Below are positions 53,246 through 61,777 of a stretch of DNA of 64,000 nt, piece by piece. This DNA is from Desulfurobacteriaceae bacterium (GTDB lineage Bacteria; Aquificota; Aquificia; Desulfurobacteriales; Desulfurobacteriaceae), in contig JALUGO010000030.1 of assembly GCA_027051905.1 (NCBI GenBank), positions 62,001 through 126,000 on the forward strand. Reading direction: 5' to 3'. A program made the position numbers and the translations under genes. Positions within the stretch are counted from its first letter, which is position 1. Each line of letters begins with the position of its first letter. Under the pieces are notes generated by a model. The model was not told the origin of the DNA. It saw only the letters and a program-made list of their open reading frames with translations, and did no database searches.

Positions 53246-53883
53246 TCTTTCTCCTCTCTTCCTGTGGAACGGAGGAGAAGAGGATTTCCGTTTTTCCTAA
53301 AGAGCCCAAACCCCTTGCCCAGGAGAGCAGAGTTTCTCCCGGTTCCCTCTTTACCGGATACGACAATCTCTTCTCCGATCCTAAAGCTCACAACGTGGGA
53401 GATGTTATAACGATAGCCGTTTATGAGAACCTCTCTGGCAGCGGATCTTCAAAAACGGGGACGGCAAAGAAGAGCTCTTACAACCTGAACCTCAATAAAC
53501 CTACCGTTTTTGGAAAGCCCTTTCCGGGTAAGAGCAAAGACCCTCTTCTCGGTTTCTCGACCTCTCCATCAAAGAGCTTCGATGGAAAAGCCGTTACCAG
53601 TAGGAAAGCAAAACTCATAGCTACCATATCTGCAAGAGTTGTTAAGGTCTATCCTAACGGAGACCTTTTCGTCGTTGGTGAAAAAGTAGTTAGAATCAAC
53701 GATGACGTTCAGGTGTTGAAAATTTCTGGTATTGTTAGACCCAGTGATATCGGTCCCGATAATACTGTTCCTTCTTCAAAAGTTGCGGACATGTATGTTG
53801 AGTATAACGGGAAGGGCTACTTCAACGAATCCCAGAGACCCGGCTGGCTTGCAAGGCTCCTTGAGAAGATCTGGCCGTTTTAG
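53200..53883 (+). CDS. flgH: Flagellar L-ring lipoprotein FlgH
   Basis: A 227-residue outer-membrane ring protein. The signal ICLSLVFLLSSCGTEEKR gives a lipobox Cys near residue 22. Conserved FlgH parts are SLFTGYDNLFSDPKAHNVGD, DVITIAVYENLSGSGSSKTG, NGDLFVVGEKVVRINDD and the late SGIVRPSDIGPDNTVPSSKV. The ATG start at 53200 lies 46 bases inside flgA and has no strong ribosome site, so coupling to flgA is likely. Confidence 0.93.
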   Translation: MQSCWKWCCGICLSLVFLLSSCGTEEKRISVFPKEPKPLAQESRVSPGSLFTGYDNLFSDPKAHNVGDVITIAVYENLSGSGSSKTGTAKKSSYNLNLNKPTVFGKPFPGKSKDPLLGFSTSPSKSFDGKAVTSRKAKLIATISARVVKVYPNGDLFVVGEKVVRINDDVQVLKISGIVRPSDIGPDNTVPSSKVADMYVEYNGKGYFNESQRPGWLARLLEKIWPF

Positions 53884-53891
53884 GGGTAGAG

Positions 53892-54983
53892 ATGTCTGTT
53901 CTGAGAGTCCTCATTCTTTTTCTTCTGTTTACAGTTTCAGCCTTAGGGGCTGAAGTTAAGGTTGGAACCCTTGTTAACGTTGAGGGGGTAAGGCCAAACT
54001 ACCTTACGGGATACGGAATTGTCGTTGGTTTAAACGGAAGTGGAGATGGAACAACCAGCATCTTTACCCTTCAGAGCATAGCCAACATGCTGAGGAAAAT
54101 GGGAATTTACGTTGATCCGAAGGCCATAAAGACAAAGAACGCCGCTGCCGTTATAGTTACAGCAAAACTTCCTCCCTTTGCAAAGCCTGGAATGACGTTT
54201 GACGTTGAGGTTGCCTCCCTTGGAGATGCCAAGAGCATAGCCAACGGAGTTTTAATTAGAACTCCGCTGATGGGCCCCGACGGGAAGATATACGCCTTTG
54301 CACAGGGACCCGTTTCAACGGGGGGCGGTTATAGCGAATCCAACAGAGGTGGAAAAGTCCAGAAGAACTTTCCCACTGCCGGTATTATTCCCAACGGGGG
54401 TATAGTTGAAAGACCTCTACCTTTTGAGCTGTCTCAGACGAAGAAGTTGACGTTAACTCTTAACTCTCCAGACTTCTCCGTCGCCAGCGAGATTGCAGAC
54501 AGGATAAACGACCACTTTGGAATGAGGCTTGCAAGGGCTGTTGACTCTGCAACTGTCGAGGTTGACTACCCTCCCGGTGTTAACAAGGTGCAGTTTATCT
54601 CCGAAGTTCTCAACCTGAAGGTAGATACCAACCCGGAACCTACGGTTGTTATTTACGAGAAGACGGGAACGGTGATAATGAGCGGAGACGTTAAGATCGA
54701 CCCACCGGTTTACGTTTCCCACGGGAACATCTACGTTTCTGTTACCAGAACGCCGGCAGTTTCCCAGCCCCCTCCACTTTCGGGAGGGGAGACGAAAGTT
54801 ATTCAGCAGGTTGAGACGAAAGTGGTTGAGGAGCACGGAAGGATTTTTGAAATTTCCTCTCCTTCCCTTAAAGATCTTGTAAAGGCACTGAACCAGTTAG
54901 GGGTTTCTCCTGGAGATTTAATCGCCATAATCCAGGCGATAAAGGCTGCCGGGAAACTTCACGCGAAACTGATTATTATGTAG
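53892..54983 (+). CDS. flgI: Flagellar P-ring protein FlgI
   Basis: A 363-residue periplasmic ring protein. A signal peptide (RVLILFLLFTVSALGAEV) is followed by VGTLVNVEGVRPNYLTGYGI and VVGLNGSGDGT, the family start, and GGRNGKVQ-type GGKVQKNFPTAGIIPNGGIV. The C-terminus LVKALNQLGVSPGDLIAIIQ and KAAGKLHAKLIIM is diagnostic. Normal length. Confidence 0.96.
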   Translation: MSVLRVLILFLLFTVSALGAEVKVGTLVNVEGVRPNYLTGYGIVVGLNGSGDGTTSIFTLQSIANMLRKMGIYVDPKAIKTKNAAAVIVTAKLPPFAKPGMTFDVEVASLGDAKSIANGVLIRTPLMGPDGKIYAFAQGPVSTGGGYSESNRGGKVQKNFPTAGIIPNGGIVERPLPFELSQTKKLTLTLNSPDFSVASEIADRINDHFGMRLARAVDSATVEVDYPPGVNKVQFISEVLNLKVDTNPEPTVVIYEKTGTVIMSGDVKIDPPVYVSHGNIYVSVTRTPAVSQPPPLSGGETKVIQQVETKVVEEHGRIFEISSPSLKDLVKALNQLGVSPGDLIAIIQAIKAAGKLHAKLIIM

Positions 54984-54992
54984 GGAGCTCCC

Positions 54993-55289
54993 ATGGTAGA
55001 CGGCATTAAAAAAGCGGAAGTTTACTGGGAACTGAGCCAGCTAAAGAGGATAAAAGACATAAAAGAGGCCGTTAAGCAGTTTGAGGTTTACCTCGTAAGG
55101 CAGTTTTTAAAGGAGGCGGAGAAGTCCCTTCCCGGAGGGCTTTTCTCTCCTAAGGGCAGTTTTTCTTCTAAAGTTTACTACGACCTCTTCTACATGGAGC
55201 TCTCCCAGAGAATCGGTGAAGAGCTCGGGAAGAACGTTGAACCACTGTTTGAGAGAGCTCTCAGGGTTTATAGGGGAGAGGAGAGTTAA
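54993..55289 (+). CDS. flgJ: FlgJ-type rod-binding protein, short form
   Basis: A 98-residue protein matching only the N-terminal rod-cap domain of FlgJ: VKQFEVYLVRQFLKEAEKSL and YYDLFYMELSQRIGEELGKN. The muramidase domain of enterobacterial FlgJ is absent, as in many non-enteric bacteria, so another hydrolase must open the wall. The gap before it contains GGGAGCTCCC, which supplies the ribosome site. Confidence 0.87.
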   Translation: MVDGIKKAEVYWELSQLKRIKDIKEAVKQFEVYLVRQFLKEAEKSLPGGLFSPKGSFSSKVYYDLFYMELSQRIGEELGKNVEPLFERALRVYRGEES

Positions 55290-57367
55290 TGAAGGAGTCG
55301 CTTGCCCTCTACTACTCCAAAATCTACAAGTATTCCGACTTCGTCTTCGTTCTCCTAATACTGGCCATACTTGCCAGTATGATACTTCCCATTCCTCCAT
55401 TCTTCCTGGATATCCTCTTGACGTTCAGCATAACGTTCTCCCTCGTTATCCTTATGACGACGGTTTACGTGAAACACCCGCTGGAGCTCTCCTCTTTTCC
55501 CTCTCTCCTTCTCCTTGCAACCCTTCTCCGCCTTTCCCTCAACGTTGCAACAACCCGTCGGATACTCCTTCACGGGCACGAGGGAGCCAACGCAGCCGGT
55601 AGCGTTATAGAGGCTTTCGGCCAGTTTGTTGTAGGAGGAAACTACGTAGTTGGAATTATCGTCTTTGCAATTCTGGTCATTATCAACTACATCGTTGTAA
55701 CAAAAGGAACCGAAAGAATTTCTGAGGTTGCTGCCCGCTTTGTTCTCGATGCCATGCCCGGAAAGCAGATGAGCATAGATGCCGACCTCAACGCAGGCCT
55801 CATAGACGAGGAGGAGGCAAGGAAGAGGCGTGAGGAGATAGCCCGGGAAGCAGACTTCTACGGAGCGATGGACGGTGCTTCAAAGTTCATCCGGGGAGAC
55901 GCCATAGCTGGAATCATCATAACCCTCATCAACATAATAGGCGGGCTGATTATAGGTATGGTTCAGCACCATATGGGCTTTTCCGATGCTCTTAAAACCT
56001 TTACCATTCTTACAGTTGGAGACGGCCTTGTCTCTCAGATTCCCTCTCTAATTACCTCGACTGCTGCCGGTCTCATGGTTACCAGGGCTGCCGCCGAAAC
56101 CGACCTCGGTCACGAGATATTCAGTCAGCTTACCAAATACCACAAGCCTCTCTTCATGGCAGCCCTTTCCCTTGCGGTTATAGGTATCGTTCCCGGTATG
56201 CCAACGCTGCCGTTTTCTCTCCTTGCTGCCCTTGTGGCGTCAATTGGCTACATGGTTTACAAGTATGAGTCCATGAAAGCGATAGAGGAGGCTCAGAAGA
56301 AGGCTAAAGAGATTGTTGAAAAGGGGAAAGAGGAGAGCCCTGAAGACCTGATCGTCCAGCCTGAACCTATAACCCTTGAGATAGGTTACTCTCTTATTCC
56401 TTACGTAGATGAGAGCCAGAACGGAGAAATAGTCAAGAAGATAAAGAACCTCAGAAAACAGCTTGCTAAAGAGCTTGGAATAGTCATTCCCCTCGTCCAT
56501 CTGAGGGACAACCTTGAGCTGAGACCCAACGAATACAGGATACTTCTCAGAGATGTTGAAGTAGCCCGGGGAACAGTTGAGCCCGGCAAGTTCCTCGCCA
56601 TAGATACCGGAGGAGTTAAGGGAGAAATTAAGGGAACCCCAACCCGGGAACCAGCCTTTGGACTGCCGGCATACTGGGTGAGTGAGAAGGAAAAGGACAG
56701 GGCAAAACTTTTAGGTTATACGGTTGTTGACATCCCAACGGTTATCGTTACTCACCTCTCTGAGGTTATCAAAAAACACGCCCACGAGATAATCAGCAGG
56801 GCAGATATAAAAGAGATGGTTACAAAGCTTTCTTCCCGCTATCCTGTTGTTAGAGATATGGTTCCGGAACCGGTTTCCTACGGTTTGCTTACAAGGATTA
56901 TTCAGAACCTTCTTAAAGAGGGGGTTCCCGTTAAAGACCTTCTTACCATCATAGAGTCGATTTCTGATAACCTTGAAAAAACCCAGGATCCAGATGTCCT
57001 GACAGAGTTTGTTAGACAATCCCTTTCCCGTCTCATTACCAGCCTTTATGCAAAGGATGGTGTTCTAACAGCTCTTTCTCTCTCTCCAGAAGCAGAGGAA
57101 TTTATCCTGAAAAAAGTGAAAGAGAACGAAGGTTATCTGCCTCCACTTGACCCTGTTTTTGTTCAGAACCTTGTTAAAAGCATCTCTGAGGGTGTTGGCC
57201 ACTTCCTGAGCAGACATACGGTTCCTGTTATACTAACTTCTCCAGCGGTAAGACGTTTTGTTAGGATGATTCTTGAACCTTATTTACCAAACGTAGCAGT
57301 TCTATCGTATGCCGAGGTTGAGCCTGGAGTTCAACTAAATATTGTTGGAGTGGTTGACGGGAAATGA
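55289..57367 (+). CDS. flhA: Flagellar export gate protein FlhA
   Basis: 692 residues: eight N-terminal membrane helices and a cytosolic domain that docks export chaperones. Conserved parts include LRLSLNVATTRRILLHGHEG, split as LRLSLNVATTRRILL, GKQMSIDADLNAGLIDEEEA, GAMDGASKFIRGDAIAGIII and the ring-forming C-domain with VIPLVHLRDNLELRPNEYRI. Overlaps flhF by four bases. flhB and fliPQR are not in the window. Confidence 0.97.
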   Translation: MKESLALYYSKIYKYSDFVFVLLILAILASMILPIPPFFLDILLTFSITFSLVILMTTVYVKHPLELSSFPSLLLLATLLRLSLNVATTRRILLHGHEGANAAGSVIEAFGQFVVGGNYVVGIIVFAILVIINYIVVTKGTERISEVAARFVLDAMPGKQMSIDADLNAGLIDEEEARKRREEIAREADFYGAMDGASKFIRGDAIAGIIITLINIIGGLIIGMVQHHMGFSDALKTFTILTVGDGLVSQIPSLITSTAAGLMVTRAAAETDLGHEIFSQLTKYHKPLFMAALSLAVIGIVPGMPTLPFSLLAALVASIGYMVYKYESMKAIEEAQKKAKEIVEKGKEESPEDLIVQPEPITLEIGYSLIPYVDESQNGEIVKKIKNLRKQLAKELGIVIPLVHLRDNLELRPNEYRILLRDVEVARGTVEPGKFLAIDTGGVKGEIKGTPTREPAFGLPAYWVSEKEKDRAKLLGYTVVDIPTVIVTHLSEVIKKHAHEIISRADIKEMVTKLSSRYPVVRDMVPEPVSYGLLTRIIQNLLKEGVPVKDLLTIIESISDNLEKTQDPDVLTEFVRQSLSRLITSLYAKDGVLTALSLSPEAEEFILKKVKENEGYLPPLDPVFVQNLVKSISEGVGHFLSRHTVPVILTSPAVRRFVRMILEPYLPNVAVLSYAEVEPGVQLNIVGVVDGK

Positions 57368-58503
57368 GCGTGAAGGTTTATGAAGGAGAGGATCTGGATC
57401 TCCTTATAGAGAAGGCCAAAAAGGAGTTAGGTGAGATAGATATTCTCTACTACGAGGTGGAAAAGGTTCCAGGGATTATTCCTTTTTTGAAGAAGAAAAA
57501 GTATAGGCTTTTTGTCACTAGAAAGTCTGAAAGCGTAGAAAGTAGTCAGGAAGTTGAGAGGTTGGAAGAAGAGATAAAGGAGTTGAAAAACTTGCTCATT
57601 AACATTAGGGAAAGTGTTTCAAAGATACCTTCTCAGCCTCCGGTTCCGGCAGTTCCTGAACATCTTAAAGAGAAAGTTGTCTGTTCCATAACCCAGATAG
57701 AGGAGTTTACAGGGGATGCCGTTGAGCTTATCAATCTTCTTATAAGGAAGGGAGTTGAGCCTGAAGTTGCCGTTGAACTCGTTAAAGTTTCCTGCGGTCT
57801 GGATATAGAAACTGAAAAGCTGGATTTAAATACCAACACTTTTAGAGAGGCCATTATAAACGCCTGTAGTGAGAAGTTGAAATTTACAGGTGACTTTAAG
57901 GTAGAGGGTAAAAAGCCAAGGGTAATTGCTTTTATTGGTCCAACAGGTGTGGGTAAGACGACAAACCTGTTTAAAATAGCCAGCAAGTTTGTTATAGAAC
58001 AGGAACTTAAAGTAGGGGTAATATCGACAGATACCTTCAAGGTTGGTGGAACTCAGCAGGCCAGGATCTATGCTTCCATCCTCAACGTTCCATTTTACGT
58101 AGCTACAGACCAGAAGAAACTAAAAGAGATTGTTGATAACCTGTCGGAGCTTGATGTAATACTCATCGATACCGTTGGCCGGAGTCATTACGATTACTTC
58201 CGGTTAGGAGAGATAAAGGCTACCCTTTCTGGTGTGGAGTCTTCCCTTGAGTATGTTTTGCTGATTTCCTGCAACTACAATACCAGAGAAGCTATGGAAG
58301 TGGTTAACAGATACAGGAGTTTCTTTCCTGTAGATTATCTCCTGTTTACCAAGGTAGATGAGTCCTCGCAGCCTGGTGTTATTGTTAACGTTGGAGTGAA
58401 GTCGGAGCTCCCCCTTTCTTACGTCAGCACAGGTCAAAGAGTTCCTGAAGATATTAAACTGCTTACCCCGTCTGTTGTATCCGACCTTTTACTGGGAGAG
58501 TAA
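57364..58503 (+). CDS. flhF: Flagellar placement GTPase FlhF
   Basis: A 379-residue SRP-type GTPase that sets the position and number of polar flagella. An N-terminal basic domain and a helical N domain precede the G domain with FIGPTGVGKTTNLFKIAS (about residues 192-209), VISTDTFKVGGTQQARIYA, the G3 LIDTVGRSHYD and the late LLFTKVDESSQPG. Its pairing with flhG suggests a polar flagellum. Confidence 0.95.
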   Translation: MSVKVYEGEDLDLLIEKAKKELGEIDILYYEVEKVPGIIPFLKKKKYRLFVTRKSESVESSQEVERLEEEIKELKNLLINIRESVSKIPSQPPVPAVPEHLKEKVVCSITQIEEFTGDAVELINLLIRKGVEPEVAVELVKVSCGLDIETEKLDLNTNTFREAIINACSEKLKFTGDFKVEGKKPRVIAFIGPTGVGKTTNLFKIASKFVIEQELKVGVISTDTFKVGGTQQARIYASILNVPFYVATDQKKLKEIVDNLSELDVILIDTVGRSHYDYFRLGEIKATLSGVESSLEYVLLISCNYNTREAMEVVNRYRSFFPVDYLLFTKVDESSQPGVIVNVGVKSELPLSYVSTGQRVPEDIKLLTPSVVSDLLLGE

Positions 58504-59357
58504 TGGAAAAGCAGGCTGAGAGATTGCTTGAGCTTATAAAAGAGAGAAACAGGAAGAGTAACTGTAAGGTTCTCTCTTTTGTCAGCGGGAAAGGAGGTGT
58601 GGGGAAGACTACCATTTCAACCTCTTTTGCCTATATACTTGCCAATTCCTTTAACAAAAGGGTTTTACTCCTGGACTGTGATATAGGGCTTGGGAATGTT
58701 CATCTTGTTCTTGGACTTGACCCATCTAAGAATCTTAAAGCTGTTTTGAGGGGGAGCTCCCTTTCCGAGGTTATTCAAAGTATATACAACTTTGATGTAG
58801 TTTTAGGTTTTTCGGGTATAGAATCTTTCGAAGAGCTGGAGTCCTATGAATCTGCTAACCTGCTTCTTCAGCTGGACAGAGTTGTAGAAAATTACGATTT
58901 TGTAATTCTTGATAACTCTGCTGGTCTTTCACGTTTCACGGTAAATTTTTCCAGAGCCGCAACTGAAACTTACGTTATTACAACTCCTGAGCCTGCGGCT
59001 CTAACAGACGCTTATGCGTTTATAAAGAGCATGTATAAGTTGTACGGTTACAGTGCGTTTAAAGTTATTGTTAATATGGCTCGTTCTAAGAACGAGGGAT
59101 TTGAAACATTTGAAAGGTTGGATACCTCTGTTAGGAAATTTCTGGGCTTCCGATTGAAACTTGCTGGCATTCTTCCTATTTCTCATAAAGTAAGGGAGTC
59201 TTCGAGGAGGAAGACCCTTCCCGTTCACACTTATCCTTCAGATGCATTTTCAATTGGACTTAAACGTGTAGCCCAGCTGGAAACAGGAGAGGTTTTTCCG
59301 GAGAGGAGGGAGAGTTTTGTGGAAAGGATTCTCAGGTTCCTTAAGGAAGGTATATGA
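58503..59357 (+). CDS. flhG: Flagellar number regulator FlhG (MinD-like ATPase)
   Basis: A 284-residue deviant-Walker ATPase. FVSGKGGVGKTTISTSFAYI is at about residues 23-42, the Walker-A' Lys is present, VLLLDCDIGLGNVHLVLGLD follows, and FVILDNSAGLSRF is the switch II region. FlhG restrains FlhF and ties flagellar number to the C-ring. Shares its first base with the flhF stop and overlaps fliA at its 3' end. Confidence 0.94.
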   Translation: MEKQAERLLELIKERNRKSNCKVLSFVSGKGGVGKTTISTSFAYILANSFNKRVLLLDCDIGLGNVHLVLGLDPSKNLKAVLRGSSLSEVIQSIYNFDVVLGFSGIESFEELESYESANLLLQLDRVVENYDFVILDNSAGLSRFTVNFSRAATETYVITTPEPAALTDAYAFIKSMYKLYGYSAFKVIVNMARSKNEGFETFERLDTSVRKFLGFRLKLAGILPISHKVRESSRRKTLPVHTYPSDAFSIGLKRVAQLETGEVFPERRESFVERILRFLKEGI

Positions 59358-59968
59358 TGTATACAAAATCTAAGAAAGATCTGGTTGTGGAGCATCTACC
59401 TCTGGTTAAAAAGGTGGCAAGCCGCATATACCGTCGAATACCAGAAGGAGTGGTAGATTTTGATGAACTTGTAAATACCGGAGTTATAGGTCTTATAAAG
59501 GCTATAGACAGATATGACTCGAACAGGGCAAAGTTTTCCACTTATGCCTATATAAAAATAAGAGGAGAGATTCTTGATTACCTGAGAAGGCTCGATTTTC
59601 TTCCAAGAAGTGCCAGAGAAAAACTCAAAAATAACGAAATCTCCGAGGTAAAAGATGAAGTTGTAGCTTTTTTATCTCTAGAAGAGAGGCTATTTGGTAA
59701 TTCAGAACGTTATGCTTTAAAAGATCTTCTTGTTTCTGATGAACCCGACCCTGAGGATCTCCTTTTGAGAAGAGAGGCAAAAGAGAATCTTGCCTCAGCG
59801 ATTTCAAGGCTTTCTGAGAAAGAGCAGCTTGTTTTACAACTTATCTTTGTGGAAGAGCTCGACTTAAAATCGATAAGTGAAATACTCGGTGTGTCTGTTT
59901 CAAGAGTTTCTCAGATTAAAAGTGGAGCGATTAAAAAATTGAAGAAATTTGTGGAGGTTCAGATATAA
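59357..59968 (+). CDS. fliA: Flagellar sigma factor FliA (sigma-28)
   Basis: A ~203-residue sigma-70-family factor. Region 2 is seen in LVKKVASRIYRRIPEGVVDF, DELVNTGVIGLIKAIDRYD and FSTYAYIKIRGEILDYLRRL; region 4 in LSEKEQLVLQLIFVEELDLK and SISEILGVSVSRVSQIKSGA. It directs late flagellar genes. It is somewhat shorter than the ~235-240 residues common for FliA. Two ATGs are adjacent (59354 and 59357); the second is one base after the AAGGAAGG spacing optimum and is used here, but the first is equally possible. Confidence 0.93.
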   Translation: MYTKSKKDLVVEHLPLVKKVASRIYRRIPEGVVDFDELVNTGVIGLIKAIDRYDSNRAKFSTYAYIKIRGEILDYLRRLDFLPRSAREKLKNNEISEVKDEVVAFLSLEERLFGNSERYALKDLLVSDEPDPEDLLLRREAKENLASAISRLSEKEQLVLQLIFVEELDLKSISEILGVSVSRVSQIKSGAIKKLKKFVEVQI

Positions 59969-59969
59969 T
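59964..59969 (+). promoter_or_regulatory. -10 box TATAAT at the end of fliA
   Basis: A consensus TATAAT overlaps the fliA stop codon; a TTGAAG at 59939-59944 lies 19 bases upstream, slightly too far. A start near 59976 would give the downstream FliK candidate its own message and would exclude the TTG at 59978 as start codon. Confidence 0.4.
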
Positions 59970-60010
59970 TAAAGCAGTTGGAGAGGAGGCGTTTTCAGGA
60001 AGGGGTGGTA

Positions 60011-61777
60011 ATGGGTGTTTTTAATGTTCTGCTGGCTATTCTAAAGGCTTACGACTCAAAAGTTTTATCGCAAGAGGCTAAAAATCTTAAACCTGTAAAT
60101 TTTGAGAAATTGTTATTTGAGAGTCTTGGTCTGAAAAATAAGAAAGATTTCAGGGAAGTTTTTACGGGGCAGTCTAATGAAGGCGAACAGAGCCTTTTCA
60201 ACGATAAGTCAAAAAAATCAAAGGAGTTAATTCCAGCAGATACTTCTGTTCCTGTAGAGACCTCTAATTTCTTCAATGTATACTTTAGTAATCTCTATTC
60301 TAAAGCTCGTGATAAAAAGAGCCGTGTGTCGTCCTCCAGTTTTGATTATACAGCTCTCTCTGATTTTTATGGAAAAAAAATAAAGAAAAACAATAGATCA
60401 TCTGTTGCTGTTAAAGAAATAAATCGTTTGAAAGTAACTTCCCAAAGCTTGAACGTTAAAGATAAAGATCTTCTTAGAGAATTCCGAACTGTTCTTGACA
60501 GGGTGGCTGTAGATGAATACAGCCCGTTGAATAAAAATCAAGTTAGGTTAAACAAACCACCTTTAGCTTCTAAAAGCTCTAAAAGCACTGATAAAGGCAC
60601 TGATTCTGAGTTATCTAAATTGCAAAAAAAACCAAGCGGATTACGGATAAAGGTGAACAATTTATCGAAAAACAATTCATCTTTAATTTCAGAGAATCTC
60701 TATTCGAAAAAGCTCGATCTTAAGCAGGTTAAGAAATTTAAGAAGCGTGAATATCTGGTTGTTATAGAAAGAAAGAATTCAGAACGTTTAGGATTTGAAA
60801 AACTCACTGAAGGGAATGATGCCTGGATTGGAAAGGAGTTAGGGGAGGGCGGTAGTGGAATTTCCGCCGGGTTGGACTCTGGAAAAATTCGATCTGAAGG
60901 CGGTAAGTTTGAGCTTAAGAGTGGGTTTGTGTATTCGGAGTTTACGGGCCATCATAGAAGGTCAATTGTTAATGAAAATTACTCTTCAGTGAGGGAAAAA
61001 GGTGTAAACTTAACTATAGAAGGAAGAAATTTCTATACAAATGGGGAGGCTACTTCAACATCCAATTTATCATCTGTGACGGATAAAAAGTTCTTTAGAA
61101 GTCTGGAGCTTTTCGGGATTTTTGGGAGTAGGCGTGGTTTGATTCTTAAAAGGGAGGAATTTGAGACTGTGAAATTCTTGAAGAAAAGAAGTCCCTTTCC
61201 CCCCGGCAAGCTTCCCTTAGAGCGGGGAGCAGTGTTGGACAGGAGGAACTCTCCTCCTGTCCACCTTTTTGAGCAACCTTCCGGCGGTTTGCCAGGAGTT
61301 GTTACTCTATTATCGAATGCAGCTGCAAACTTTCAACATGGGGAAAGCTATCGGTTTTACAGGGTATTGTCAGGTGGAGAAAATAGTTCTCATTTGAGTT
61401 TTGGCCACTATTCCTCAGATTACTTGCAGGTTGGTGTTTTTTCCTGGTCTTTTAACGGTTCATCAGAGTTTGGTAATTTTGAGGGAGGAGCAGATTTTAC
61501 TTCTAAAAGTAACCAGGTGGAAGATGAAAAATCGGTTTTTCATCTTTCCTATGCGGACAGGGATTTTAAACTTTCTATTTTTTCACAGGGGAAAATTCTC
61601 AACCTGAATTTAAGCTTCCTTGAGAACCTTCGACTGGATCCGTCTGTTATGAAGGATATCGCTTCTATCATAGAGAATTCTGGATTTATTCCCGGTAAGA
61701 TTACGTTGAGGCAGAAGAAGGAACGTTACGCGTATTCTGACAAAAGAGTGGATGGGAAACTGGAGCTGAAGGTTTGA
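60011..61777 (+). CDS. Candidate hook-length control protein (FliK-like)
   Basis: A 588-residue protein I cannot place with certainty. Residues ~30-480 are low-complexity, rich in Ser, Lys, Asn and Glu, probably disordered, without cysteines or membrane segments. The last ~110 residues are structured-looking: FHLSYADRDFKLSIFSQGKI, LNLNLSFLENLRLDPSVMKD, IIENSGFIPGKITLRQKK. This resembles the substrate-switching domain of FliK in length and strand/helix order. Position between fliA and flgB supports a flagellar role. DNA is visibly richer in A+T than its neighbours. The ATG at 60011 has GGAAGGGG upstream. Confidence 0.6.
   Translation: MGVFNVLLAILKAYDSKVLSQEAKNLKPVNFEKLLFESLGLKNKKDFREVFTGQSNEGEQSLFNDKSKKSKELIPADTSVPVETSNFFNVYFSNLYSKARDKKSRVSSSSFDYTALSDFYGKKIKKNNRSSVAVKEINRLKVTSQSLNVKDKDLLREFRTVLDRVAVDEYSPLNKNQVRLNKPPLASKSSKSTDKGTDSELSKLQKKPSGLRIKVNNLSKNNSSLISENLYSKKLDLKQVKKFKKREYLVVIERKNSERLGFEKLTEGNDAWIGKELGEGGSGISAGLDSGKIRSEGGKFELKSGFVYSEFTGHHRRSIVNENYSSVREKGVNLTIEGRNFYTNGEATSTSNLSSVTDKKFFRSLELFGIFGSRRGLILKREEFETVKFLKKRSPFPPGKLPLERGAVLDRRNSPPVHLFEQPSGGLPGVVTLLSNAAANFQHGESYRFYRVLSGGENSSHLSFGHYSSDYLQVGVFSWSFNGSSEFGNFEGGADFTSKSNQVEDEKSVFHLSYADRDFKLSIFSQGKILNLNLSFLENLRLDPSVMKDIASIIENSGFIPGKITLRQKKERYAYSDKRVDGKLELKV

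Noticed and set aside
60011-61777. The A+T-rich FliK candidate as recently acquired foreign DNA
   Set aside because: It is embedded with overlapping ends in a flagellar operon, and hook-length proteins commonly drift in composition because most of their length is disordered.
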